This document shows, piece after piece, positions 36,300 through 47,272 of a stretch of DNA of 64,000 nt; positions within the stretch are counted from its first letter, which is position 1; every line of letters starts with the position of its first letter. The notes under the pieces were generated by a model. It saw only the letters and a list, made by a program, of their open reading frames with translations, was not told the DNA's origin and searched no databases. The stretch spans positions 29,378,559-29,442,558 of the forward strand of contig NC_079476.1 of assembly GCF_026230105.1 (NCBI RefSeq). The letters are read 5' to 3'. Made by a program: the position numbers and the translations under genes. Source of the DNA: Diorhabda sublineata. Taxonomy: Eukaryota; Arthropoda; Insecta; Coleoptera; Chrysomelidae.

Positions 36300-38420
36300 T
36301 GTGCTTATTCCTGATATGTTGAAGTTCAGCTCTCGCACTATGTCTTCTATGATCTTTCTGGTTTTCCTTTGGTCCGTTAAAATTCTTTCACAATTTTGGC
36401 CGATCATCAGCCATTCTTTCAGCATAACCAGTCCCATACATTTTTATTTCAGCTTTTATGGCTTTATTAGGGTTAAATATTATTATGTTTTATAATTTAT
36501 GATATACGTTTCTATTAATATTTTTAATATGAAAAATAATATAACATTATTGGGACCTTAATGAAAATGATGAGCTCAAAGCACTTAGCATAACATGTAC
36601 ACGTCAAAGTCACTAAACTCTATTAAAAAATATTTTGAACTTACTTAGCGCTAACAACTCAATCCAAATAGCTAATAACCAGTATACGGTTGATGCGAAT
36701 TTTGTAATAAAAAAAATCGCCACGTAGGTAAATTCTACGTCGAAATAAAATCTATTTAATAATAGTAATCCATACGTCGAAGCTAAAACCCATTGTGAAC
36801 AAAATAGATGGCGTAAATCTAAACATTACTTTGAAAAATATTTCCTTATATAAAATATGTTGTGGAAGCTTTGTGCAAGTTCCCGTGACATTTTTCTTTT
36901 ACAGCGTCACGATTTGTACCTTTGACCCATTTGACAACATATATCACTTCACAAATTTGTTGTTCCTGTGGTGATACTTTCATCCCACCTTTCGATTGAG
37001 ATATTTTGTATTCGCTCTCTCAGCTCTTGTTTCTCCTGTATATTTCATTACATGTTTCACGCAAGTTTTGTTTTGAATTCAAATATCACTATTAACTTTG
37101 CATTTGGCTCCTCACTTCTTCTGTTAGATATATTGCTAGTGGTAATGTTGATGCTGAAGAACTTGAAATTCAGAGACTGATTCACTGCCTGATCTTTTAG
37201 AAACAATTTGCAATGTTTTGGTTTCTCAGAGTTTGAAAAAAATTCTGTCTTCTATTAAGATATTTTAAACTAAATCTTCACTATTCGCTCTATATTGTGT
37301 AGCATTCTCTGGATACCGTGCTTCTTCTCAAATATTAAAAATTTTCTTCGAAATTCAATTCCCCTTCAATATTCATATATTCAATTATTTTTATACTTTA
37401 GCAGTCGATTCGGCGTCTCTTTTCTAGTTTCAGACCGTCTTTCAGTCTTACTCTGTCAAATGTTCGCCTTAGGTCTACAAAATACATAAAACAGGTTTGG
37501 TGCTTCTTTCTAAAACCCTGTTGCTTCTCACTTATAATACCACGGTAGTTTTTGAGGTGCGATTTATTCCTCTTTCTGAATATTGAAATAGTTATCCTTT
37601 TTCGAGAAGGTAGGTATTTTCCTATCTTCTAAATTTTGTTATCACTTTGAAGTGTATCATTCCCATAATTTATCTATTCATTTGGGATACCATAAGGTCC
37701 ATGATATTTGGGGGCTGTCAATTGTCAAATTGTCTTTAGTGCAATGGAAATTCTAAATCTGGTTTCTTATATTATCCAGTAGATATTTGTGATATTCGTT
37801 AACATGTGTTACTTGACATTACGCAATCTCACATAGGTCATCTTCCAAATCTACAGAATTTCATCCAGTATTCTTCCTTTATTCTGTTCCTAGTCACCTT
37901 ATAATTCTTGTATTATTATTGCTATTGATTTTAAACACAAAATTTCATTGTTCACTAGTTTGTAGAAGCACGGCTTCTGTCGTTTCCACTGTTCTCCAAA
38001 TGTTCAAAGCTTTGTGATCAACCATTTAGAAATTTGATTGGGTCTCCTTCACGCTGTTTCCCTATCATTACCTTTCCTAACATCCCTTGATATTGTGTAG
38101 TCTGAGTTACGAGATTCTATCATCACTAAATTAATTTGGTTCCAGCTATCATTATTACAAAATTTGAGGTACATACTTTAAATTTATTATTATGTATTTA
38201 TGTCCACTCAATATTTGAACTCGGACTTGCTTTTATTCTCTCCTTATCTTTGAATCGTTAATTTTTATAACCTATTTGTGACAGTTTCTGAAATTGATCA
38301 ATTATATCTGAATATTGGAATACATTTTGTTTTTGTCATATAATATGAATAAACTAGTTGCTTGTTCAGCTGAAATTTTATCCAAAACCATCTATTAATA
38401 ATTTATATTAATATTAATTT
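36300..38420 (-). pseudogene. LINE reverse-transcriptase relic
   Basis: Minus-strand pieces: GPYGIPNE near 37690, TISIFRKRNKSHLKNYRGII near 37550, EKQQGFRKKHQTCFMY near 37500 and FVDLRRTFDRVR near 37460. This is the run of reverse-transcriptase blocks (GxDGIPxE, NYRGI, QQGFRxxxST, F-D-xxxFDxV with the first catalytic Asp) of RTE/jockey-like elements. The remaining YxDD block is not readable. The plus strand is correspondingly pyrimidine-rich. Many stops and frameshifts; the outer limits are approximate. Confidence 0.7.
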
Positions 38421-38919
38421 TCAAAGGAACCATAATATCAATGATATTGGAATCAATCACCAGTGACAGAAAAAAAGCTCCTTAAAAATTTCGATTGATA
38501 CAAAACATTCACATCTATAAAAGTTACTCAAGGTCTATCATGTGTATTTATTATGTATTAACATTTTATGATAGACAGACCATTTCTCAGTTCCTTACCA
38601 GAAACATTAACTATCATTAGTAGTAACTACGTCTCTAAATTAACTAGCACGTTATTAAATCACTCCTTCCGTAAACTACTTAAGGATAAACTGTGTCGAT
38701 TTTCTGATAAATATCGATTTCACGAAGCATAAAATTTACTTCACTACCTAAATATATGCAGGATTATTCCACTTTCTCGATGATCTGTATTCATACAGCA
38801 CATTTGCAAATTTCCATCGGCGTTCAATCCCTATAACTTATCTAACACAGTATTCTTTTTGAAATAAATTTTAATGACAATCAGTATTATTATTAGGAGT
38901 AGAAGGTAAGCGGAGGTAG

Positions 38920-39375
38920 CCAAGCTCTTCATGGGACCCGAACCCTTCTGTCTCAGATACAGAATAATGGAAAAAGCACTGGAAAAGAAGGTAGATATGA
39001 GCAAAACCAATTACTGGGACAACCTACAAAGGCTGAGACAGGCAAAGACTATTCTGGGAAACTATAACCAGAGTAGATCTGCTGAATGTATCAACCTAAG
39101 TAAGAAAAATCTACGAAAACTCTATTCACATTCTCTGGAAGTGTGAAACACTAAGGAACTCCAAAGCACTACTCCTGAGGGCGTATGAAATAGAAGACGA
39201 AGATCTCTGGCAATTAAAGTAACTCCACATTCTAGACTTATTAAAGGGAGTGGGATTAATGGGTCAGTATCGCTCTCCAGTATCGCAATAGATCCTTTGG
39301 GTCGCAGTGTATAAGAGAGGACAAGGTTGATAGAAATTAAAGTTGAATTCGTAATATGGTTAAACAATTAAGAGT
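38920..39375 (+). pseudogene. Jockey/R1-type LINE 3' tail (RNase H side) relic
   Basis: A 71-codon frame from 38931 reads MGPEPFC, KALEKKVD, YWDNLQRLRQAKTIL and SAECINLSKKNLRKL. This wording is characteristic of the segment after the RNase H domain in insect jockey/I-type elements, followed normally by TGHCxLxxHLxxMG. The frame breaks at 39147, but downstream pieces (CETLRNSKALLL, DEDLWQL, LLKGVGLM) continue the expected order to about 39260. It runs on the opposite strand to the LINE relic on its left, so it is a separate insertion. Confidence 0.75.
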
Positions 39376-39778
39376 TAGTTATTATATATTAAGGATTTTA
39401 CGTAAGCAAATAAGGTGTATAATTAAATAAAGTGACGTTATTTAGTGTGTAAATAAAAACCCAGTGATCTTAAAATGTTATTCTTCATGTAACCATACAG
39501 CACAGATTGATTCACCACTATCTATAATCTTACGATTATAAAAACAGGACAATTGCAGAATATATGCATTGTAGTTTTCTTCTTAATCCACAGAATAGGT
39601 AATCCATATCACCGACTCTGTTTGTGTTGTGCTTGTAATAACCACGTGTTTCTCATTTATAAAGCTTTTCTTCTGCATGAAATTATATGAGTAAAGCGAT
39701 ATCTTTTTGTTTTCTCAATTTTTTACAACTAGAAATGATAACCTGCATGTATGGGATTCTCATTGTTCTCTGTAAAGG
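39376..39778. other. Gene-free stretch
   Basis: Possibly decayed LINE 3' sequence at the left. Nothing else was seen. Confidence 0.4.
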
Positions 39779-39892
39779 TTGACATTGATTCCTTGTCAAG
39801 AGAATCATTGGATCTTATCAGGAAGCTTCATGAGGACTTCCTCCACCCGGAATATCTTCCTGTCCGTACCATATTGACAGTTTTATCCCAGG
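39779..39892 (+). CDS. Candidate internal exon, product unrecognised
   Basis: The 114-base stretch is preceded by a pyrimidine-rich acceptor (TTGTTCTCTGTAAAG) and ends at CCCAG/GTATATG, a good donor. Its length is a multiple of three. Frame 1 encodes VDIDSLSRESLDLIRKL then HEDFLHPEYLPVRTILTV, a charged helical sequence less AT-biased than its surroundings. The frame stays open beyond the donor for about 90 bases. I do not recognise the protein. It could be a host exon in the gene upstream of, or containing, the Glut1 exon on the same strand, or a domesticated or decayed element. Confidence 0.35.
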
Positions 39893-42285
39893 TATATGAG
39901 AATGGACATGAAAATAAAGTGATAGACGAACATTTTATTTTTGACTTGCAACAATTCATTAATATATATCTTCTAAACATTTAGAATTCAAGTTGAATGC
40001 TCAAATCACTTCAACAAATGTAGCTAAAAATATAAATTATTCACAAATATCATCACTTTGTATTGTATTTCTTTAATGAAATAATTACTCTTGAAAATTA
40101 ATGCACCAATGCGAGTGAGAGAAAGTGTTCAAATTTTGGTATCAAATAAATTATGATCCTTTATTTGTATATACAGAGAAATTGTTATAATTGAACTGAT
40201 GAGGAAATAATTAAAACTGCTTAAAGTGATCGTTAATTTATATATAGTTCACCGTTTCATTATAAAATGCTGTATCACTTTTTCTTATTTCAGTATAACT
40301 ATTTCATACACAGGATGACCAAAAACTGCTACAAAACGGATACTATACTATCAATATGCCCCAGTATGATAAATATAGTTTATCACAAATCACTTTTTTA
40401 TATTCTTTGTTTGAAGTATCATCTTACAAGCTTACAAATTTTGAGCTCATTGCTCCGAAGTATTTTCTTTCCATATTTCTCCTAGTGAACATATGAGTAT
40501 TTTTAATCAAGAAAAAAGAAATTTGTGTGCGTGAAGAGTGTGATTTGAGAAGTATTTTGGTGATATGCCAAGTTCAAATGTGCACGGACGATAGTCAATA
40601 TCCAAAACAGGTGAATATACCAGAAAACAAATGAAAAAGTTTGGAAAATAATGGTGGAAAACAAAAAAGTGAAATTGAGGATGATAAGAAACATCATCTA
40701 GTATTTAGACCATTTTAAAGCGTAAAAAGTTTCTTTCTAAATTAGTGAAAGAAAAACAGCAATGAATTAATAATTCAGAGCGTGGCTTAAGGTTGTGTAG
40801 AAAAAAATACAGATACGTCGACATGTTACCACAGTAAAATCTGGATTCACCACTATGAAAATCAAATGAGAGGATTGGGGCTAGCATCTAAAGAGATTTT
40901 GGATTTTGAATTATGGGATATATCCGAAATATTGTTTTTCGCATATGTGTTAGTAACTATCATTAATCATTATTGATCCAATCAATGTAGGAAATCTCAA
41001 CGAAATGGTACAATAAACAGAAGAGAAAAAGACAATGTCAAATCTCGTTATTAACGATTTTCAGATTTAATAAAATCATATTAGAACTTCTTACATGGCT
41101 AGGACCACAAAAGCATCTTCATGAAACAGGTGTGTTAACCATTGATCAAATTGGTCACTTAAATTTTCCAAAAATCCCTAAACTGTTAATCAAGATCCAA
41201 TTAACACAAGTGTTTCCCAAGGTACTCAGCCGATTTACCCACAAACAATACACGTAGTGCAATAGATGTCGATGACACTACTTTAGTAGATTCACACCGA
41301 GATCCTCAAATTGCATCACAAATCTTTCAAATATATCTCGAAAGGCTACAGAAATGTTAGTAAATATCTTGAAAGAAGTTAACGATTCTGAACCATTCCA
41401 AGTGGGCTTCACAAACGGACGATGAAACTGCCCCTCTGTCACAATAAACATGTATGCAATTCCAATGAATGTGGAAGACAAATACTTAAGAATTGAGATG
41501 TATAAGAAACACCTGTTCATGAAAAGTGAACAGCCTGGGATTAAATTAGAAAAACTATATTGGATAATCACAACTGTCTCTCGAGTATAAGCTGTTAGTA
41601 TATAAGATAATATTTAAACCTATTTGGATATATGTGAAACGATGGTTTGGTAGAATTGGTCCTTTTCCAACATTTCATGAATATTCAAACAACGTATCAC
41701 AAGTTTACGTGATCCTTCCTCTAAACTATCTAAATCAGTCAATGTGTCCTCTCATTGACGATATGCTTCTTTCCATTAATATTTTGGAGATGAACGATTT
41801 GCATCCACTCGTTCTGGTAGCTTTCTTGTTATAATTGTTTTTAGTATAACGTAACAATTTTTTGAATTTACTACCTTCTGTATCATACATATTTGATAAA
41901 TAATTGTTTTGATTATCATATGGGTGTACTATGAAGTTCGTTGAAATTCCTGAAAATTTTTGTATTATATTCTGTTCCAAGATTTTCTATATAAACAGTA
42001 TAGTACACAATATCTAAGTATTTTATCATTCGATGGTATGTACGCTTTTATCAGAAATATAATTATTGCAGTAAATATAAATAAATTTTTATCGACCTTT
42101 TAGTCAACATCATCATCTGTAACTTCAAGCAGAAAATTATAATTTTCTCACTGGTTTGAATCTTGATGGATCTTCGTAGAACGGTCTAATACCCCTCGTT
42201 CGGAAGCTCTAATCCAACCTAAAATCAACACCAGCCAACGCTGCTGTTTGAATTGTGTAGTTGAAAATGTGCTAACAGACGCTTG
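39893..42285. other. Gene-free stretch
   Basis: Open frames at 41278-41571 and 41735-41980 (minus) and 41634-41834 (plus) show no motifs I know. The rest is AT-rich with nothing named. Confidence 0.4.
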
Positions 42286-42320
42286 TATATAAAAAAATTT
42301 GGTGGTCGTTAGTTCAGAGT
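42286..42320 (+). promoter_or_regulatory. Candidate core promoter: TATA box plus initiator
   Basis: TATATAAAAAAA starts at 42286, and an arthropod-type initiator TTCAGAG centres on A at 42316, 30 bases downstream. That is the standard TATA-to-start spacing. An ATG follows 26 bases later. In DNA this AT-rich a chance TATA is likely; the spacing and the open exon behind it are what raise the call. Confidence 0.35.
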
Positions 42321-42341
42321 AGATCTTCCACAGGGAAGAAT

Positions 42342-42458
42342 ATGGACCCATCTAAAGAGATCCTGGGGATAAGTTTCCTTTTCAGTTCTGCAAGAATACC
42401 TTTGGCATTTCGTATATACTACCCCTTCCACGTTGTAGTTCCAGTATTATTCGATTTA
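42342..42458 (+). CDS. Candidate first coding exon, product unrecognised
   Basis: From ATG at 42342 the frame runs 39 codons to a perfect donor (TTTA/GTAAGTG) at 42459, in phase 0. The predicted start is MDPSKEILGISFLFSS followed by an Ile/Val/Leu-rich stretch that could be a membrane segment. It lies 26 bases behind a TATA/initiator pair. The same frame continues open past the donor to 42680, which weakens the splice argument. No downstream partner exon was identified and no family is recognised. Confidence 0.25.
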
Positions 42459-43481
42459 GTAAGTGGTTCTACTGGTCTCTTATCTCTTTTTGTAAAGATA
42501 AGATTTTCGCTATTTGATGACCAGCATTATATAATTTATTACAGATTATATTCTTATATTCATTTAATAAGTAGCTATTTTATACATCAAGGATGTCAGT
42601 TAAAAATAATAATTAAAGATAATAATAAAGACGAAAGCTATGCCGAATCACCAAATAAACAAAAATATTTGAAGCATTACTGATAGTATTAATCCTACTG
42701 ATGACGCAAATTATTTACTTCATGTATAACGATATTATGCAAGCTATAAAATGGAGTGTGCTATTGAATAAATATACGAATTGTAGCTCTGACAAAGTAT
42801 CATTGAATTTGTTACAAATGAAAAATAGTTATTACTTATTAGAAGAAATGGAGGCAAACAATTTGTGCAACCATTTGTTGTAACAAACAGTACACCACGA
42901 TCTTTGTTATATTGCAAGAAAGCATGAAAATTATTCTGCAATCACTACAAAACAATAATGTCATTAATGTATTACATTTTTCTTTTATATCTTTACATTC
43001 ATATCGATAATTGGTTTTCGTAAACTCTGTTTGTTTGTGTTCGAATCTAAGAATTGTTTTCGTTACAAGCGAATCACGCACGAGTTATTACAATAAAATT
43101 TTTAATTGTGATAATGATCTAGAGACTTTTTTTATCCAATTAATTATTCTGACAGTTTTTCGAAATAATTTGATTTATCAAGAGAAATTGAAAATATGTA
43201 TTTAAGACAATCGTTTGTTGCAATAATTAAAAATATTTATATCGTGAAATAATAGTTATATTGCATTGGAAGGAATCGCTTTTTGAATGATACACAAGAT
43301 TCTATATTTGAAAATAGTCATCACTTCCTCTACTGTCTTGAAAAAAATATTTCTTAGAGGAATTAGCTTAGCTATGTAAGTTAATTACTTAAATTTAGTG
43401 TATACGTACCTGATGTTGCCGGGACAATTTCACATGCTTTATAAAAAGGTGAAGCAATGTATTTTGAGGTATAAAAATCAT
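42459..43481. other. Gene-free stretch
   Basis: Nothing supported beyond short frames at 42701-42883 and 43011-43205, which are unrecognised. Confidence 0.4.
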
Positions 43482-43924
43482 TTAATTTATGTTGAATATA
43501 ATCATCTCCGATATTAACGGACTTTTGTCACCGAAGCTTCTGCAACTTGAAAGCTTAAAGCCAGTCATCATTTGGAAAACATTCAAAAGTTGATGAATTG
43601 CTTCATTTATCACATCTTCAGGTCGGGAAATGTCGACAACGTAAATTCTTCTTCAGATTAAAGAAAAATCAAAAATCGCGCATCGTTAATACAGGTGAAA
43701 GGGTGTTTGACAAAGTATTATCTAGACACAAGTAAAAATTTTGAAGTATATCAGTTTGTTTTAATTGTACGGTGATCTTCAAGCTCAATTAATTTCACTT
43801 ATTGTATACTACAAAAGAAAACTGAGTACATTATTACCTTGACAAACTTTTGCTTTTTAACCATCGTTGGTATTGGTAAATCGTAATGAATCCACATACA
43901 GCTCCCCTTGCAGGTAGGAATATC
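43482..43924 (-). CDS. Candidate pair of minus-strand exons, product unrecognised
   Basis: Exon a, 43924-43838 (87 bases), lies between CACTATTTTAG and GTCAAG/GTAATA. Exon b starts at 43650 after TTTTCTTTAATCTGAAG and stays open to TAA at 43482. Joined in phase 2 they read through IFLPARGAVCGF and LKSKSLSR into RIYVVDISRPEDVINEAIH, then LLNVFQMMTGF. Both splice boundaries are plausible and exon b is unusually free of stops for this window. No domain is recognised. Exon a could also be read in another frame, and a mariner relic lies just upstream on the same strand, so part of this may be transposon-derived. Confidence 0.25.
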
Positions 43925-43989
43925 CTAAAATAGTGCATATGATTCACCACTTATTTGAGAGAGAATACTGTACATTTTTATTTCACATT

Positions 43990-44200
43990 TCAAATTTCTA
44001 ATGAACACGACCATGTAAAATTGAATTTACTCTTGTGTATCCGACACCAAGGGTTCCAAAAATTGTTTGATAGGTCATATCTTGTTTTTATCTCCGATCA
44101 TGCGTATCCTCAATGGTTCCAACAGTAACCGAAGAACTGGGCCTACCAGTTCTTGGCTCATCACCAAGTGGCCTTTTTCCACTCATGATATTCTAAAGAC
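43990..44200 (-). pseudogene. mariner-like transposase relic (helix-turn-helix region)
   Basis: The minus strand encodes KRPLGDEPRTGRPSSSVTV then GTIEDTHDRR, a stop, and TYQTIFGTLGVGYTRVNSIL. This is the inter-helix GRPS(T/S) linker and second DNA-binding helix of mariner transposases. The catalytic domain is not found downstream. Truncated and interrupted by stops. Confidence 0.6.
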
Positions 44201-45216
44201 TTATCCTTTGCTACGCTACCTCACACGATACTGTTCTCCGATCTCTGAAGATAACATCGAAACGCACGTAAAACATTGTAATTGTGAGTGCTAGTCTGGT
44301 GGTAGCAGTAGACAGTGTCCAGTAGATATGATAAAGGAAAAAAATATTTAGAAAATGCAAAACATCAAATTCAGACAAGTCAATGATTTGGAGAGAAAAC
44401 AATACAAAACTTATCCTTTGAAATATCTTCATTTAGAAACGCAGGATAGCAATGTGGTATTAGCTTCAATTATTACGAAAATGCTGGTCTTTGGTCGTAT
44501 AATAATCTTGTGTACACACACCCAACCATAACTTACTAAGTACTATATTCTTAATTACATTTCAATGATTACTGAACTGTCCTCTTATTTCTTATCTTAC
44601 ACTTTATCCTGATATTGTTTATTTCTTCCAAGCGATATGTGATACGAAATCCATACTGGTTTGTATCACAAATAGTACAATAGAATTGGTTAGAAATTAA
44701 TCTTTAACATGAATGGTTATGTACTTATATCCAGCATTTCTGAACGTGTAGGTGGACATCAAAATGTCGTTTAGAATAATAATAAGAATCAATCAAAATA
44801 TCACCACATACATAAATAATAAAGTACATAATAAGAAGCATTGAATCTCAGGGATAATGAACTGTTTAAATCTGGCTTAGTTCATTTTGTTGTCCAAATC
44901 ACAAACAACAATCAAAATGAATAGGTGTTCTAAGAAAGCACTAATTGTTTTGTAATGAAGGTTTCGATTCCAAAGAAATTTTCTAATCGATTTTCTGAAA
45001 AGTTTTGTAGAGAACAAAGTTATAAAGTGTAGACGATTTAAAATGTGAATTCTGATAACTACCTTCACGACCCTTAAGGTTACGTAGAAAAGTAGAATGA
45101 ACAATGTGAATCTTGCTACAGAAACTATTTATCATTTATACGTTTTTTCTACATTAAAAGCAACTAAAGTTCCGTAAAGCTAAAACGATAATAATATATT
45201 TATATTTTTGTTTCAG
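44201..45216. other. Presumed intron sequence left of the Glut1 exon
   Basis: No feature apart from the acceptor tract (TATATTTTTGTTTCAG) at its right edge. Confidence 0.5.
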
Positions 45217-45356
45217 AACGCACTAGATAACTATACTTTCCTGCCGTTCAGCGTCTTCCTAGCCATTTTCTGGATATTTACTTATAAGAAAGTACCAGAA
45301 ACAAAAAACAAAACGTTTGAAGAAATAGCAGCTTTGTTTAGAGAAGGAAATGGAAG
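45217..45356 (+). CDS. Glut1-type sugar transporter, internal exon (last membrane helix)
   Basis: This 140-base exon is framed by TTTTTGTTTCAG and GGAAG/GTGAGG. It encodes 46 residues: YTFLPFSVFLAIFWIFTY (transmembrane helix 12), then KKVPETKNKTFEEI, the PETKxKxFEEI signature at the cytoplasmic end of helix 12 in GLUT/SLC2 facilitated hexose carriers, then ALFREGNG. The KNKTFEEIxALF wording is that of insect Glut1, orthologous to human SLC2A1 (VPETKGRTFDEI). The exon starts in phase 0 and ends in phase 2, so coding continues downstream. No other exon of the gene can be named with confidence, so introns on both sides exceed several kilobases and are loaded with transposons. The protein would sit in the plasma membrane and carry glucose or related sugars down their gradient. 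Confidence 0.88.
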
Positions 45357-45617
45357 GTGAGGAAACGTGTAATACAAGTACTCACACATACTCAATTATT
45401 AATATATGCTTAATATAATATAAGACAATCTACACAATCTAGTTGTGAGTCAGTGATTAAACTATTTTCATTTTCAAATATTGTTATTTCTGGAATAACT
45501 GATACCAAAAATAGAATTTTATTTATATCGAACACTACTTTTCAAACGATGTATCATAATCTAATAAACATTTTAGATGTTTTTTATCATGGAGGTCTAC
45601 ACATAGGCGTAGGATTC

Positions 45618-45621
<4 letters not shown>

Positions 45622-45670
<49 letters not shown>
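45622..45670. repeat. (AT)n microsatellite, left part, split by a transposon
   Basis: 49 bp of alternating AT. The tract resumes on the other side of the 1998-bp transposon at 47669-47688. Its last TA is the target-site duplication. Confidence 0.95.
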
Positions 45671-45673
<3 letters not shown>

Positions 45674-46064
45674 TGCGTTTCAGATAAAAGTATCCACCTT
45701 TAATAACTTTTGTAATACTGGTATTTAGAAAAAATCCAAAAACACGTCAATTTATGTTGGAAGGGGCAAGCATTATGGCTTATTTAAACTTTCTGGAAAA
45801 GCCACCCCCTCACCCCTAGCAGCATCCCCTTTATTTTTTTAAATGACTTTCCATATTTTTTATGTATAATTTGGATACTCCTCTTTGAGCTGATTTCAAA
45901 AATGTATAATACTTGTAGGTTAAAGTGGTTAGTTTATGAGATAAACAATTTTTCTTTTAAGAGCACAAATTTTACTTATTATTTACTTTCACCTTATTTG
46001 CCTGTACTAAAATGGGTTGTACAACAGTTCAAACTCTTTAATCTTTTTAACTGTGCTATTTATT
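45671..46064 (+). repeat. Left terminal inverted repeat of the 1998-bp transposon
   Basis: 394 bases, inverted copy at 47273-47668. Differences are scattered single bases and a few small insertions (CAGTGCGTTTC against CAGTGCTTTTC at the tip; CACCTTATTTGCCTG against CACCTTATTTCACCCTG inside). Confidence 0.95.
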
Positions 46065-46070
46065 ATAAAG

Positions 46071-47150
46071 TTACAATAAGTGTTCAAAATGAGTACCATT
46101 CACTTCCATACAATGGTATAATCTATTTTGAAATGCCTCTCTGACATTGCTTAATACGGCTGGATTTAATTGTCGACATTCATTTTCTATCCTCTCTCGT
46201 AAATCATCCAGAGATTCTGGTTGGGTAGCATAAACTTTTGTTTTTAAATACCCCCATAAAAAGAAGTCTAGGGATGTTAAATACGGTGACCTAGGTGGCC
46301 ACTCCATCATCTGCCCCCTTCTACCTATCCAACGAGCGGGGAATGTTTCGTTTAAAAATTGTCGGACAGGCATAGCATAGTGTGGGGGAGCTCCGTCTTG
46401 TTGAAATACCAGTAAATCTTCGGAAAGGTTATCATCATTTTCTATTATTGTTGTAATACGTGGGTCAACCCCTTCCCTGAGTAACTCAAGATATGATTCG
46501 CCATTTAAATTTCCGTTGACGAAGAAAGGTCCGACAATGTGGTCACCTAGGATACCACACCAAACGTTTAACTTTTGGGGATGTTGTGTATGGAATTCAC
46601 GCATAATATGTGGATCACTTTCAGCCCAATATCTACAATTATGCCTACTTACTAAGCCATTTAATGACCATGAGCATTCATCAGAAAAGCAAATATTGTT
46701 TAACAATTGTGGATTGTTATTGATAATTTGCGTCATTGATTCGCAAAACTCTAGACGACGATCAAAATCATCTTCATTCAACTCGTGCACCAACTTAACT
46801 TTGTATGGGTGGTACTTGAATTTATGTAGAACTCGGAAAACTGTAGAAGATGAAACACCGATCGCTCTACATATTGTTGACAACCATTGGGGTTGTTGAG
46901 CCTCTAAGCTGACTTGCCCTAAAATTGCCACTTGGATTGCTTCGTTATTTACGAGTCCCTCTCGCTTATGCACTTTATTGCAAACAGACCCTGTTGTGGT
47001 AAATTTCTCCATCAGTTGAATTACATACTTATGAGTTGCATGTCTTCCGTCATGTAATTCGTTAAATATTCTAGCAGCAGCTCTTGCACAATTATTATTT
47101 TGGTAGTATAAACCTACAATTTCAATTCTTTCTTGCAAAGAGTAAACCAT
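46071..47150 (-). CDS. Tc1/mariner-superfamily transposase (DD42D spacing), intact
   Basis: The protein has 359 residues from the ATG at 47150 (context ...TGAAATGG), preferred over an in-frame ATG at 47180 because MVYSLQERIEIV is the usual start of this clade. Residues 1-60 form a first helix-turn-helix domain (CARAAARIFN). Residues 85-112 form a second (TICRAIGVSSSTVFRVL). The catalytic core has Asp157 (CFSDECSW), Asp252 (FQQDGAPPH) and Asp295 (SLDFFLWGYLK), with 42 residues between the last two, longer than the 34 of mariner. WPPRSPY precedes the third. It would bind the long inverted repeats, cut, and reinsert at TA in the nucleus. No stops or frameshifts are present, so it may be active. 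I use DD42D descriptively. Related clades with about 41-residue spacing are known, and membership needs a tree. Confidence 0.93.
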   Translation of the reverse strand: MVYSLQERIEIVGLYYQNNNCARAAARIFNELHDGRHATHKYVIQLMEKFTTTGSVCNKVHKREGLVNNEAIQVAILGQVSLEAQQPQWLSTICRAIGVSSSTVFRVLHKFKYHPYKVKLVHELNEDDFDRRLEFCESMTQIINNNPQLLNNICFSDECSWSLNGLVSRHNCRYWAESDPHIMREFHTQHPQKLNVWCGILGDHIVGPFFVNGNLNGESYLELLREGVDPRITTIIENDDNLSEDLLVFQQDGAPPHYAMPVRQFLNETFPARWIGRRGQMMEWPPRSPYLTSLDFFLWGYLKTKVYATQPESLDDLRERIENECRQLNPAVLSNVREAFQNRLYHCMEVNGTHFEHLL

Positions 47151-47272
47151 TTCAGAGAAACAAAATAAATAATGTATCAAATTACACTGTCAATAGTGAC
47201 TACAAATTCTAGTTGACAATGTCAAACTTTAATAAAAAGTAGAGTTTTTTGATGTTTGGATTTTTTAAGTAG

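Noticed and set aside
41278..41980. Three overlapping frames of 66-97 codons
   Set aside because: No splice sites, motifs or compositional change; within chance for this length of sequence.
46516..46899. 127-codon plus-strand frame
   Set aside because: Antisense shadow of the intact transposase.
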